A DNA stretch of 46,290 nucleotides, from the NCBI GenBank assembly GCA_027622555.1, contig JAQBYJ010000035.1, positions 1 through 46,290 on the forward strand. Direction: 5' to 3'. The stretch is from Verrucomicrobiota bacterium. Lineage in GTDB: Bacteria > Verrucomicrobiota > Verrucomicrobiia > Opitutales > UBA2995. How positions within the stretch are numbered: the first letter of the stretch is position 1; every line of letters begins with the position of its first letter. Position numbers and translations under genes: made by a program. Positions 31,364-40,954 of this stretch are shown here, in pieces. A model generated the notes under the pieces. It made no database searches, had not been told where the DNA came from, and saw only the letters and a program-made list of their open reading frames with translations.

Positions 31364-34246
31364 TTAACTCCTGGTGGTCCTCAATCCCGTGGAAGAGAGA
31401 TTCATATTCACGAATCTGGCAGTAGCATTGAGAGGATTCTCTTCGAAGGTCTTTCTAATTCGAAGGGCTGCTTCCGAGTCTTTGGCCAACATCAATAAAT
31501 AGCCACCGCCTCCCGCCCCAAGAAGTTTCCCGCCGTATATCAGGTCATCGATTGATTCTATCAGCTTAGCAATAACAGGAGGATTCGTGCCAGAATCGAG
31601 TTGCTGATTCAGTTTCCACGTTCTTCGAATACTACGCCCAACCGCTGGGAAATCGCCGGATTGAATGAGCCCTTGTAGTTCAGCGGTGTGATGCTGCAGG
31701 GCATTTAGTGTCGAAAGCGTTTCCTTTTTATTGAGAAACATACCGCGGACAATTTCCCCTAAAAGGTCTTTTGCCACCCGAGTGATTCCCGTGTAATAGA
31801 GAAGCAAGTTGGGTGTATATTCAGGATCAGTAAAAAGATGATCCGGCAACCAATGAACGGTAGGAATCTGGTTCAGACCAGCCCGGGTTTCCAAATGTTT
31901 GATGCCGTGCAAAATCCCTCCATACTGATCCTGCCATCCGCCACCCGTAGTGAGCATCTGCTCAATGACCAATGTCCTTTGCGCGATTTCAGTCTTGTCC
32001 CATGCCAGGCCGCATAATTCAGACAGTGCCCCAAGAACGGTCGCAGCGAGAATGCTACTCGTACCCAATCCAGAACCTTTGGGAATCGCACAGAGTAAAG
32101 TAATCTCAATACCACCACCAAAATCATCCAATTGTGATTTCAAGTCCGGAAATTTTTGCAATCCATTGAAGTCGGGGTGAAAACCGGCCAAAGCCAAGGC
32201 TGCCTTTGGAATTGAAAACCCCGAGCCCACTTTTGAGAACTCAGCAATCTGATCATAGCTGTGGATCGTCTCGCTAACCCCCAGGTCAATTGATCGAACA
32301 ACCACCTGTTTTTCTGGAGATACTCTTAGAAACACCTGGATGGGGGGCTGCCCATTCAACTCAACTGCCAGATTAATAACTCGTCCGCCGTTTAAAAAGC
32401 AGTATGGAGGCGTATCCGTCCAACCACCTGCCAGATCGAGGCGAATCGGAGACCGCGACCAAACCACCTGATCCGAAAGAACCTGGTTGCCAGGAGAAAT
32501 CAACTGGCCGCGATAAGGGACGATCACCGTTTCGCGGAGCGCGCTGAACGCTTTTTGTTCGAAGCCACGGCCATCCAGGCCCCGCAAACGCTCAACGTTG
32601 GACCGAAACATTAAGTCGCGAATGTAAGGAAATATTCGAAGTCCAGAATCAGGATGATTACCCGGAAGCGGGTGGGCCGTATCAGCAAATAGCTTCGAAG
32701 CATGATCGAGATCCACTTGAGAAAATACACTGCGGTCAGAATTTCTAGCAAGAATGGGAAGTGAGTCAGTGAGCAATTGTTGTTGCTGCTTAAATAAGCG
32801 ATTTAAATTCGCATCGGAACTGATCGCATCGGCAGACAATCGCTTGCCGCTTAGATACAACTCCCGTATCTCGTCCGAATTCTCCAGCTCGACACCGATC
32901 ATCCATAATATCAATTGCTCGGCATTCATTAGGGAATCTACAACTGGAAATAGGTCGGCAAATTGAATATCCACATTCGTATCGTCCACCAACCCTTTCA
33001 GGTCGATCTTTCGTTGCGTACACCATTCCAGAACACCCGTTCCCATCCACTGAGTATCTGGTGAATTCATCGATCCTTTGAATGCATCATCGAACCCGTA
33101 GGGTCTCAGCGTCCAGCCGCACTCTCCAACTGGAACCATGTCAATGCATATCCCACGGGGCAGACGGATACACCAATTGTTTTCCGGAATACCACTTAGG
33201 ACATGTTGTTCGTTTAATTGCCATCCATCTCCGATGTAGGAATTCTCAATCCACAATTCATGATTGTCCTTAGACAATCTGGTTTCCCATCGACAATTCT
33301 GAATAAAAATGGACGGGTGAGGTTTTACCATCGGACTTAGGATTCGCTGAGGATCCTGTACACGATTCTGCAGTGCCAGTGAAGAGCGAATGATATCCGA
33401 ATTCCGTCCAAAGTGATAGAATTCTGCCTTCGGAAGCAAAAGAACTCCAGAGCTCAACCTTGTGATAGCAGGATCCGGTTTTGTCGGCGTTTCTCCCAAT
33501 GCGAGCCCAAACTCTGAATACAGGTCGTAGTAGTCCGGAAGGTTATTTTCGAAACTCTTGTTATCAGCGTTCCACCCCGATTTCTCCAAAACGGTCAACA
33601 TTGCCCGCGTACTCAGTATCCAGATACCCACATCAATGAGAAATAAAGATTGGGCCGACCTTGCGGCTATTTCAGCCGGGCTGGGTTTTTGAAGCATGGA
33701 TTGCAGTTTGGTCGGATCCTCCCGGGATACAAAAAAAACACCATGGCCAGAAGCCGTCTCTGGAGATTCGGGAATTCCTACACATAAGACATCCACCTCA
33801 GGGATTTCAGGCAGCGATCGATTGTGCCACACGAGGACATCTCCACTAGCAATGAGCCACTTTTGATGCTCTGAAGATTTTTCGAGTAACCTCCGCAGAA
33901 GTGGCAATTGCAGATCCAGAAGCGATTGATCGATTCTTTGCCCGGACATCCACCTGAAAACAGGAACCGGGATCGTGGCTTTTCCAGAAGGAGCGTAGGC
34001 TGGCAGTCGACGACTCTGCCCGCCAGAATGAACGATCACTCTTTTCTGGGTATTCGACCATTCTTCGAATCCGAGATCCCCGGAGTCCTTCCTATACGCC
34101 TCCACAATGAGGTGAGCAGTACCACCACCCGAGCCTAGCTTTTTATCCTTGGGATCGTGGGTTACAAATACCCCATCTCCGAATTTCTCCGAAAAAGTGT
34201 GAGACTGAGCCACCAAAGCTGGCGGAACCGAAAGCAAGGTATCCAT
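31364..34246 (-). CDS. fkp: Bifunctional L-fucokinase / GDP-L-fucose pyrophosphorylase (Fkp-like)
   Basis: The 960-residue protein matches Bacteroides Fkp in length and order. The N-terminal nucleotidyltransferase half has LGSGGGTAHL and the HSGGQSRRLPAYAPSGKA loop that binds GTP. A central beta-helix-like region follows. The C-terminal GHMP kinase starts near residue 595 (RSPIRLDLAGGWTDTPPY), has its phosphate loop near residue 720 (PKGSGLGTSS) and ends with a LLGAGGGGYLL motif. It converts free L-fucose through fucose-1-phosphate to GDP-fucose for surface glycans. No fucosyltransferase is in the window. Confidence 0.93.
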   Translation of the reverse strand: MDTLLSVPPALVAQSHTFSEKFGDGVFVTHDPKDKKLGSGGGTAHLIVEAYRKDSGDLGFEEWSNTQKRVIVHSGGQSRRLPAYAPSGKATIPVPVFRWMSGQRIDQSLLDLQLPLLRRLLEKSSEHQKWLIASGDVLVWHNRSLPEIPEVDVLCVGIPESPETASGHGVFFVSREDPTKLQSMLQKPSPAEIAARSAQSLFLIDVGIWILSTRAMLTVLEKSGWNADNKSFENNLPDYYDLYSEFGLALGETPTKPDPAITRLSSGVLLLPKAEFYHFGRNSDIIRSSLALQNRVQDPQRILSPMVKPHPSIFIQNCRWETRLSKDNHELWIENSYIGDGWQLNEQHVLSGIPENNWCIRLPRGICIDMVPVGECGWTLRPYGFDDAFKGSMNSPDTQWMGTGVLEWCTQRKIDLKGLVDDTNVDIQFADLFPVVDSLMNAEQLILWMIGVELENSDEIRELYLSGKRLSADAISSDANLNRLFKQQQQLLTDSLPILARNSDRSVFSQVDLDHASKLFADTAHPLPGNHPDSGLRIFPYIRDLMFRSNVERLRGLDGRGFEQKAFSALRETVIVPYRGQLISPGNQVLSDQVVWSRSPIRLDLAGGWTDTPPYCFLNGGRVINLAVELNGQPPIQVFLRVSPEKQVVVRSIDLGVSETIHSYDQIAEFSKVGSGFSIPKAALALAGFHPDFNGLQKFPDLKSQLDDFGGGIEITLLCAIPKGSGLGTSSILAATVLGALSELCGLAWDKTEIAQRTLVIEQMLTTGGGWQDQYGGILHGIKHLETRAGLNQIPTVHWLPDHLFTDPEYTPNLLLYYTGITRVAKDLLGEIVRGMFLNKKETLSTLNALQHHTAELQGLIQSGDFPAVGRSIRRTWKLNQQLDSGTNPPVIAKLIESIDDLIYGGKLLGAGGGGYLLMLAKDSEAALRIRKTFEENPLNATARFVNMNLSSTGLRTTRS

Positions 34247-34349
34247 TGGCCCATTGATGAGAGCAAAGCGAGGTGATGCAAATGAATTTATATTTCAGGC
34301 TTTTAAAGAAAGTCAGGGCAGATTAAACCTGAATTGAATCACACCTACC

Positions 34350-35570
34350 ATGAATACAACTACCCCACTCAAATTTACTTTCCTGATAAGCAGCCTTACA
34401 TTGCTTTTGTGGTCACCACTCAAAGCAGTGCTGCTGGATATGAGCGAGGCGGCACCGGAGGAAATGCTTTGCGTAGGCAACCATTGGACACCCAATGAAG
34501 CCAACCTGATGATGAAGGAATTTGCCTCCACCTGGGATAACAAACGTTCCTGGGAAAAACGGGCTGACATGATTCGCCAAGGAATCCTGGAAGGACTCCG
34601 CTGGGATCACATGCCGAACATCAAGGGACATTTTAATCCCATTATTCACAGTCGTCGCGAGATGGATGGATACGTGGTCGAGAACATCGCCATTGAGAGT
34701 TTCCCCGGCTTCTGGATTACCGGGAATTTATACAGCCCCCTTATACCGAAAGCCAAAAACCCGGCCATCCTCAACCCCCATGGCCATTTGGCCAACAAGC
34801 GGTTTACCGACTATATGCAAATACGCTGCGCAGCCTTCGCCCGCATGGGTGCCATCGCGTTTACCTACGACATGGTCGGTTATGCCGAATCCACCCAGAC
34901 AACCCACAAAATGCCCATCGCGGCTCTGCTTCAGACTTGGAACAGCACTCGCGTCCTGGAATACCTTTTATCCCGACCGGATGTCGACCCGGACCATATC
35001 GGTATGACAGGCGGGTCCGGCGGAGGGACACAGACATTTGTTCTGACAGCCATTGATGATCGCATCACTGTGTCCGCACCGGTAGTACAAGTTTCAGCAC
35101 ACTTCTTTGGTGGCTGTGTCTGCGAAAGCGGCATGCCCATCCACAAAAGCAATCAGCACCAAACCAATAACGTAGAATTGGCCGCCATGGCTGCGCCACG
35201 CCCGCTACTCCTGGTATCCAACGGAGCTGATTGGACCCGTAACACTCCACGAATTGAATACCCGTATGTCCAAAGCGTTTATGCCCTCTACAATGCGGAG
35301 CACAACGTGGAGAATGTACACCTTCCCCTGGAAAGCCACGATTACGGTTTTTCAAAACGTGCTGCGGCCTATGGATTCTTTGCCCACCATCTGGGTCTTG
35401 GCAGAAAAGGCATTCCCTACAATGAAGGCTGGGACGAAAGCTTTGTTACGATTTTGTCGACAGATGAGCTACGCGTGTTCAACGACGCACATCCTCGCCC
35501 GACCAACATCCTAATGGGCGACGAGGCAGTGATGTCGCATCTGGGTTTTAAATACGAATCTCCAAAATAG
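34350..35570 (+). CDS. Secreted acetyl-xylan-esterase-like alpha/beta hydrolase
   Basis: The 406-residue protein has a signal peptide (TFLISSLTLLLWSPLKA) and an alpha/beta-hydrolase domain of the large-esterase type common in PVC genomes. The nucleophile is S223 in GMTGGSGGGTQT. The region FGGCVCESGMPIHK and the LESHDYGFSKR segment (likely catalytic His) follow. It probably removes acetyl or other ester groups from polysaccharides in the periplasm. It is divergent from fkp with a 103-bp gap. Confidence 0.82.
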   Translation: MNTTTPLKFTFLISSLTLLLWSPLKAVLLDMSEAAPEEMLCVGNHWTPNEANLMMKEFASTWDNKRSWEKRADMIRQGILEGLRWDHMPNIKGHFNPIIHSRREMDGYVVENIAIESFPGFWITGNLYSPLIPKAKNPAILNPHGHLANKRFTDYMQIRCAAFARMGAIAFTYDMVGYAESTQTTHKMPIAALLQTWNSTRVLEYLLSRPDVDPDHIGMTGGSGGGTQTFVLTAIDDRITVSAPVVQVSAHFFGGCVCESGMPIHKSNQHQTNNVELAAMAAPRPLLLVSNGADWTRNTPRIEYPYVQSVYALYNAEHNVENVHLPLESHDYGFSKRAAAYGFFAHHLGLGRKGIPYNEGWDESFVTILSTDELRVFNDAHPRPTNILMGDEAVMSHLGFKYESPK

Positions 35571-35633
35571 TGCTACTATCGCCAGGGGAACTGAATTGAT
35601 GCCTGCGGGCCGATTTTTGTTACACGTAACTCT

Positions 35634-36800
35634 TTATTCTAGCGAACTATACACTGCTTCCCGAAGCCGTTTCTGAAAACCTGGACTCACACCTCGGGCG
35701 CGACTCATGAAAAGCCCAAACATGTTTTTCTCAGGATCGATCCAGAAGTGAGTGTTATGATAACCGGACCAGCCGTATATGCCTTTGGAAGCACCGACAC
35801 CATCGATCGCAGGGTTCTCTAAAACGAACAAGGAAAAGCCATAATAAAAACCCAGTTTATTCGTTCCCGCGTACTCTTCGAACGGATATCCTTCTGACCG
35901 TTTTTTGGTCATGATTTCAATGCTTTTTGGGGTGATGATTTTCTTCCCCTCCAGGCTGCCACCGTTCAAAAGCATCTGACAGAATTTGGAATAATCCGTA
36001 ATGGTTGAAACCAATCCTTCACCACCATAGTAGGCGTGATTATCTTCGGCATAGCTCAATTCGTTCAGTTCGAAAGTGAAACCTTTTAAAGTACCAGTAT
36101 TTATAAACAAAGGCTGAAAACGGTTGGCTCTTTCATCTGCGGTTAAATAAAATTTTGTACTCTTCATCTCAAGTGGATCGAAGATCGTTTTCTTGAGATA
36201 CTCATAAAAGGTTTCGCCTGTTATCACTTCGACCACCCGACCCAGAATAGCCTGGTTCAGTCCATACAAATACTTTTTTCCCGGTTCAAACGCGAGGGGG
36301 ACTTTCGCAACATCTTCAACAAAGTCTTTCAGATTGTTGTATTTAATTGTGCTGGTGGTTCCGGTGTGATCTGGAACACCCCGATAAGAATAACCCGATC
36401 GATGAGTCATCAGATGAATAATTTTGAGTTCATTGACGCAGTCATAGACACCATCAGGCCCCAGGCACGGGACATCGGCAAACTGCGGAATGTACTTCGA
36501 CACCGGATCCTCGAAATCTAACAATCCTTTTTCATACAAGGTCATCATCGCAACGATGGTGATTGGCTTGGACATGGACCAAATGGGAAAAATGCTATGC
36601 TGCGTTACATCTTTATCGCCAGGTTTTGAGGAGTTTTGTGCATGAAAGTAAACGACCTGCTCATCCTTGAACACCATCGCCACATTGCTACCCGTTTCTT
36701 CCTCCTGGATGATGTTTTTCTGAAATTCGGTCAGAGCTTCGAAGTTGGCGTTTAAGACTGCTCCTGAAAGGACAAATAAAATGGTTAGAATTGTTCTCAT
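35634..36800 (-). CDS. Secreted serine hydrolase, class C beta-lactamase family
   Basis: The ATG at 36800 gives 388 residues with a signal peptide (MRTILTILFVLSGAVLNA); the frame is open to 36854. The catalytic S75-M-S-K78 tetrad (IWSMSKPI) is followed by the tyrosine region LYGLNQAILGRV. The C-terminal GASKGIYGWSGYHNTHFWID takes the place of the KTG motif. Proteins of this type are esterases or peptidases more often than true beta-lactamases. Expression may be independent, since both neighbours point the other way. Confidence 0.88.
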   Translation of the reverse strand: MRTILTILFVLSGAVLNANFEALTEFQKNIIQEEETGSNVAMVFKDEQVVYFHAQNSSKPGDKDVTQHSIFPIWSMSKPITIVAMMTLYEKGLLDFEDPVSKYIPQFADVPCLGPDGVYDCVNELKIIHLMTHRSGYSYRGVPDHTGTTSTIKYNNLKDFVEDVAKVPLAFEPGKKYLYGLNQAILGRVVEVITGETFYEYLKKTIFDPLEMKSTKFYLTADERANRFQPLFINTGTLKGFTFELNELSYAEDNHAYYGGEGLVSTITDYSKFCQMLLNGGSLEGKKIITPKSIEIMTKKRSEGYPFEEYAGTNKLGFYYGFSLFVLENPAIDGVGASKGIYGWSGYHNTHFWIDPEKNMFGLFMSRARGVSPGFQKRLREAVYSSLE

Positions 36801-36952
36801 ATTGAATTCGCCAGGTTTGTGAATGAATTGGTTATTTTGATCGGAACCGCTCATCCTGCGTAATGTGATAGTCCGATTCCAGGAGCAAAACTCGGATGAA
36901 ATACTCGGTGCTCGCCAAGGTCATGACAACTATTATTGTCAGTCACAATATG

Positions 36953-37834
36953 ATGAATCGATTTCTTGCTCTCGTAATTGCACTGACCATTTTCTCGACC
37001 AGACCAGTCGCTGCAATTGACCCCCACATCCCCTCCCACTGGACTGAAGGCTGGGTCGTAGCAAACAATATTCGCATGCACTATTGGCGCACCGGCGGAG
37101 AGAAGCCTCCCTTAATGATGCTGCATGGTTACTCGGACGATGGTCTTTGTTGGACGGCCATAGCCAAAGAACTTGAGCACAAATACGATATCATTCTTCC
37201 TGATGCACGTGGATTCGGATTAACCGATCCGCCTTCACAGTCTGAACCTGCGGACATTCAGGTTGAAGATCTTTCCAACTTGATCAAAGCGTTAAAACTT
37301 CAAAAGCCGATCCTTATGGGTCACTCGATGGGTAGCTCATCCGTAGCTTGGTTTTCAGCCCGCCACCCCGAAATCCCAAAGGCCTCAATTCTTGTAGACC
37401 CTCGACTCGTATCCAGTCCGACAACAGAACCGACAGACCGAAATGCAGGCGTCGAGAAAAGAGTAGCTGACATTCTTGCACGCAACAACACCAGCTATGA
37501 AGCATTGTTCGATGGTCAAAAAGCACGCAACCCACATTTCAGTTTTCTAGAGCTCCATTTCTGGGCATTATCGAAACAGCTTTACCATCCGAACACGGCT
37601 TACCGAAGTCCCGACGATAGACCAAGCATGAGCGAACTCTTTGCCAAAACGAACTGCCCTACCCTAATATTAAAAGCGGATGACCAAGGGGAGCTGAGAG
37701 AGAAAAATAAAGAAGTAGCCGCACTCCTCAAAGAAGGTCAGCTCGTTCATGTCAAAGATGCAGGCCACAGTGTTCACCGCGATCAACCAAAACTATTTCT
37801 CGATGCTTTAAACAGCTTCCTCGACAAAATCTAA
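36953..37834 (+). CDS. Exported alpha/beta hydrolase
   Basis: From the ATG at 36953 there are 293 residues with a signal peptide (MNRFLALVIALTIFSTRPVAA); the frame extends to 36896, where it would overlap the divergent gene region. The hydrolase core has the oxyanion region MLHGYSDDGLCW, DARGFGLTD, nucleophile GHSMGS, the acid near LILKADDQGEL and the final His in DAGHSVHRDQP. It is a typical esterase/haloperoxidase-like fold with unknown substrate. The NIPSNAP gene follows 54 bp downstream on the same strand. Confidence 0.88.
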   Translation: MNRFLALVIALTIFSTRPVAAIDPHIPSHWTEGWVVANNIRMHYWRTGGEKPPLMMLHGYSDDGLCWTAIAKELEHKYDIILPDARGFGLTDPPSQSEPADIQVEDLSNLIKALKLQKPILMGHSMGSSSVAWFSARHPEIPKASILVDPRLVSSPTTEPTDRNAGVEKRVADILARNNTSYEALFDGQKARNPHFSFLELHFWALSKQLYHPNTAYRSPDDRPSMSELFAKTNCPTLILKADDQGELREKNKEVAALLKEGQLVHVKDAGHSVHRDQPKLFLDALNSFLDKI

Positions 37835-37888
37835 CTTCCACGTTTCAATCCCAATTTCTAAAATTCCAGTTTCTCACCTTTACATAAT

Positions 37889-38668
37889 ATGATGAATCGT
37901 CGCAAATTTCTCGCCGCATCCGCTATCGCAGGAGCCGGTTCGGCTTCTCTACTCCACGGGAAAGCTCACAAGGCCAGTGAACAACGCTTCCACGAACTCA
38001 TTCGTTTCGAAGTGCTGAACAATGCCAAACGAGGCAGACTGGAAAAATTCCTGGGCGATGTTGTTATTCCTGGCCTGAATAAACTGGGTTGTAGCCCCAT
38101 TGGCGTATTCAGGCCCAAGTATGGAGCACATGGCGAGGAGGTCTATATGCTGGTGCCGCACGCTAATATTGAATCATTCTTAACGGTGTGGGATAAACTG
38201 GTGGATACCCCTGAATATCAAGCGGCGGCGGACACGGAAATGTCCGACCCTCTTTACGATCGAATGGAATCCTCTCTAATGAAAGCCTTCTCTGGAATGA
38301 CTGAAGTAGAAGTGCCTACTGCGATCGTCGGACACAAAGATCGAATATTTGAGATGCGGACTTACGAAAGCCACAACCGTATGAAAGGTATCCGTAAAAT
38401 GGAGATGTTTAACAAAGGTGGAGAAATCCAGATCTTCCGCGATACGGGTCTTCATCCAGTGTTTTTCGGTCAAACCGTAGCTGGCCCGCTTATGCCAAAC
38501 CTCGTTTATATGCTCGCGTTTACCGATATGGTACAACGAGACAAACATTGGCAGCAATTCTCCAGCAGTCCTGATTGGGCGGAGCTCAGAAAAGATACCC
38601 GCTACAAAGACACAGTATCCACCATCACCGATGTGATCTTGTCAGCGTCTTCCATTTCGCAAATCTAA
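37889..38668 (+). CDS. Tat-exported NIPSNAP-family protein
   Basis: The 259-residue protein starts MMNRRKFLAASAIAGAGSASLL, a twin-arginine signal. Two NIPSNAP-like ferredoxin-fold repeats follow: FHELIRFEVLNNAKRGRLEKF and IFEMRTYESHNRMKGIRKM. The IFEMRTYES start and FFGQTVAGPLMPNLVYMLAF segment are typical. Many such proteins occur in planctomycetes and Verrucomicrobiota, with no established role. Confidence 0.9.
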   Translation: MMNRRKFLAASAIAGAGSASLLHGKAHKASEQRFHELIRFEVLNNAKRGRLEKFLGDVVIPGLNKLGCSPIGVFRPKYGAHGEEVYMLVPHANIESFLTVWDKLVDTPEYQAAADTEMSDPLYDRMESSLMKAFSGMTEVEVPTAIVGHKDRIFEMRTYESHNRMKGIRKMEMFNKGGEIQIFRDTGLHPVFFGQTVAGPLMPNLVYMLAFTDMVQRDKHWQQFSSSPDWAELRKDTRYKDTVSTITDVILSASSISQI

Positions 38669-38714
38669 AGATTTTTTGAAGACAAGGCGACGCCCTTAAC
38701 CGATGCTTCAGAAG

Positions 38715-39287
38715 TTAGTAAACTTCAGAGCCAGCTTTCCTGTTTGCCTGCTTCATTTTAATCAAAACTCGGGCGATCCGTTCTTCGAGTTGATCCGCAA
38801 ATTCCGGCATTTTCCCAAAGGCCAGTCTCTCTGCTTTACGATAGGAATTAAGAGCCATAATAAATTCGTTCGTTTCTTCGTAAATAGTTCCCTGAGAATG
38901 GTAAGCTCCAATAGCGCTGTCGGGCAGTTGGATTAAAATGCGTTCTGTTATAGCTAGAGCCATATCAAATTTCTCCTGCTGCCTGTAAATATTGATCAGA
39001 GTTATATAGGCATGAACGCTTTCAACTTTCAGTTGTGTAGCTGCATCGAGATCTCGAATGGCGTGGTCAATTTTATTTAACCCATAAAAGCTCATTCCTC
39101 TTTGATAGAAAGCATCCGCATACCTGGGATATTCAGCAATCGCTTCAGTGAGATAAACACTCGCATCAGCAAGGAAACCCGCCTGGTTTTGCTTAACTCC
39201 CAAATCATACAATTCCTTTGCTTTTTCATACTTCCCAAAGACAGAACTGCTTAACAATAAAAGGATGCCTATAATTTGGATTTTCAT
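38715..39287 (-). CDS. Exported TPR-repeat protein
   Basis: The 190-residue protein has a short signal (IIGILLLLSSSVFG) and about four tetratricopeptide repeats (for example AIAEYPRYADAFYQRGMSFY, AYITLINIYRQQEKFDMALA, GTIYEETNEFIMALNSYRKA). It likely mediates protein contacts in the periplasm. No partner is evident from context. Confidence 0.85.
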   Translation of the reverse strand: MKIQIIGILLLLSSSVFGKYEKAKELYDLGVKQNQAGFLADASVYLTEAIAEYPRYADAFYQRGMSFYGLNKIDHAIRDLDAATQLKVESVHAYITLINIYRQQEKFDMALAITERILIQLPDSAIGAYHSQGTIYEETNEFIMALNSYRKAERLAFGKMPEFADQLEERIARVLIKMKQANRKAGSEVY

Positions 39288-39464
39288 TTCAACCTTAGTG
39301 ATGGATTCATTTTGCAGGAATCACCCAATAGGTTGGATGAGCTTGCAGCGAGGCACTATCTAGCCTGAGAGATCCCACTTACACAAGAGCAATGCCCTCA
39401 GTTATAGTAAAACAAACGTACAATAGAGGACGTTTAGACCGTGGCTCAGGAAAGAGCAGTTCAA

Positions 39465-40940
39465 CTAAGCGAACAATGCAGAAACACGCTCAGCCTTCAC
39501 CAACTCGCGTGGCTGATTGAGGTGATTGTGCACAATGGTCGCCGGATCAATTCCCATGGCATGGTAAACGGTGGCTAATATTTCGGTTGGATGAACCGGA
39601 TCTTCTGTCGGAGCCGATCCTGTTTTGTCGGATTTGCCATGAACGTATCCGCGCTTGATTCCTGCGCCGCCGATAACGCTGGTATAACAGTAAGGCCAAT
39701 GATCACGACCATCGGAACTGTTCGTGTTGCCTGACGTTGAAACTCCTTTTTCCGGACTGCGTCCAAATTCACCTATGGCGACTACCAGTGTTTCATCCAG
39801 TAACCCTCGATCATCCAGGTCCTCAAAGAGTGCGCTAAGACCTTGGTCAAGCATGGGCCCCGATTGGCTCTTCATGCGTTTACTCAGGCCAACATGATGA
39901 TCCCAACTATGGTTATCGGAATTGGCAACTTTGGGCCAAATAACCTCGACCACTTTCGTTCCAGCCTCAACCAGACGTCGTGCAAGAAGACAACTTTGAC
40001 CGAAAGTGTTGCGGCCGTAGCGATCGCGCATTTTTTCGGGTTCGGCCCCGATGTCGAATGCGTCTCGAGCGCGGCCACTGACGAGTAGATTCAAAGCCTG
40101 TGAATAAAATTCGTCGATGTTATATTCTTCAACCGCTTTATCGATGAGTGGCATCTGCGCATTGATTGCCTCGCGTAAGTTTGCACGACGACGAAGTCTC
40201 GCTGAGAATACGTCCGGACGCAGTTGAAGGTCATCAACCTTAATCCCATCCATCTTATCCAGCATCATGTCATCTCCTTCCGGGAAGAGATAATATGGAT
40301 CGTAAGCTTTTCCAAGGAACCCGGCGGTGCCTCCCTTGTTTACAACATTGGATTCCTGAAGCGGACGAGGAAGCATAACAAACGGAAGCATGGGTTCATC
40401 CGTTGGTTTAAGGCGTGTAATGTTCGACCCGAAGTTGGGGAAATCTTTAGGAGAAGGAGGCTCCAGCTGACCGGAAGGACTGACCTTATCGGTCGTATAA
40501 CCGGTCATGATCTGGTAGATAGCGGCAGTATGATTAAACAACCCATCGGGCGTGTAACTCATCGAACGAATCATAGTGAACTTGTCATTCACCTTAGCCA
40601 GATTGGGAAGGATGTCCGTAAACTGAACACCCGGAATTTTGGTGGAAATATTATTAAACTCGGACCGCACATTGTCCGGCACGGAATCACGCTGTTTCGG
40701 GTCCCATAGGTCGAGATGACTGGGACCACCCTGGAGGTAAACCATGATAACCGACTTCGCTTTGCCCCAACCGGGTCCCCCGGAGAATGCGCTGCCAGTA
40801 GATGTGGATTGCGCACGAAGAATATTGTTGAGCGTCATGCCGAGCATGCCTGCCCCACCCACTCGAAGGAAGTCGCGGCGGTTTATTCCGAGATGTGAAT
40901 CGCAGAGATCTTTTCCTTTTGGTCCTGGTATTCTGAACAT
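39465..40940 (-). CDS. DUF1501 family Tat-exported protein
   Basis: The 491-residue protein begins with a Tat signal ([19 protein letters not shown]). The DUF1501 fold, distantly like sulfatases/alkaline phosphatases, is marked by [51 protein letters not shown] and [12 protein letters not shown]. In PVC bacteria it almost always pairs with a DUF1549/DUF1553 cytochrome protein, as it does here (14-bp gap, encoded second). The pair's role is unknown; a periplasmic redox or polymer-processing role has been proposed. Confidence 0.93.
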   Translation of the reverse strand: MFRIPGPKGKDLCDSHLGINRRDFLRVGGAGMLGMTLNNILRAQSTSTGSAFSGGPGWGKAKSVIMVYLQGGPSHLDLWDPKQRDSVPDNVRSEFNNISTKIPGVQFTDILPNLAKVNDKFTMIRSMSYTPDGLFNHTAAIYQIMTGYTTDKVSPSGQLEPPSPKDFPNFGSNITRLKPTDEPMLPFVMLPRPLQESNVVNKGGTAGFLGKAYDPYYLFPEGDDMMLDKMDGIKVDDLQLRPDVFSARLRRRANLREAINAQMPLIDKAVEEYNIDEFYSQALNLLVSGRARDAFDIGAEPEKMRDRYGRNTFGQSCLLARRLVEAGTKVVEVIWPKVANSDNHSWDHHVGLSKRMKSQSGPMLDQGLSALFEDLDDRGLLDETLVVAIGEFGRSPEKGVSTSGNTNSSDGRDHWPYCYTSVIGGAGIKRGYVHGKSDKTGSAPTEDPVHPTEILATVYHAMGIDPATIVHNHLNQPRELVKAERVSALFA

Positions 40941-40954
40941 GGTGTTATCCTGGT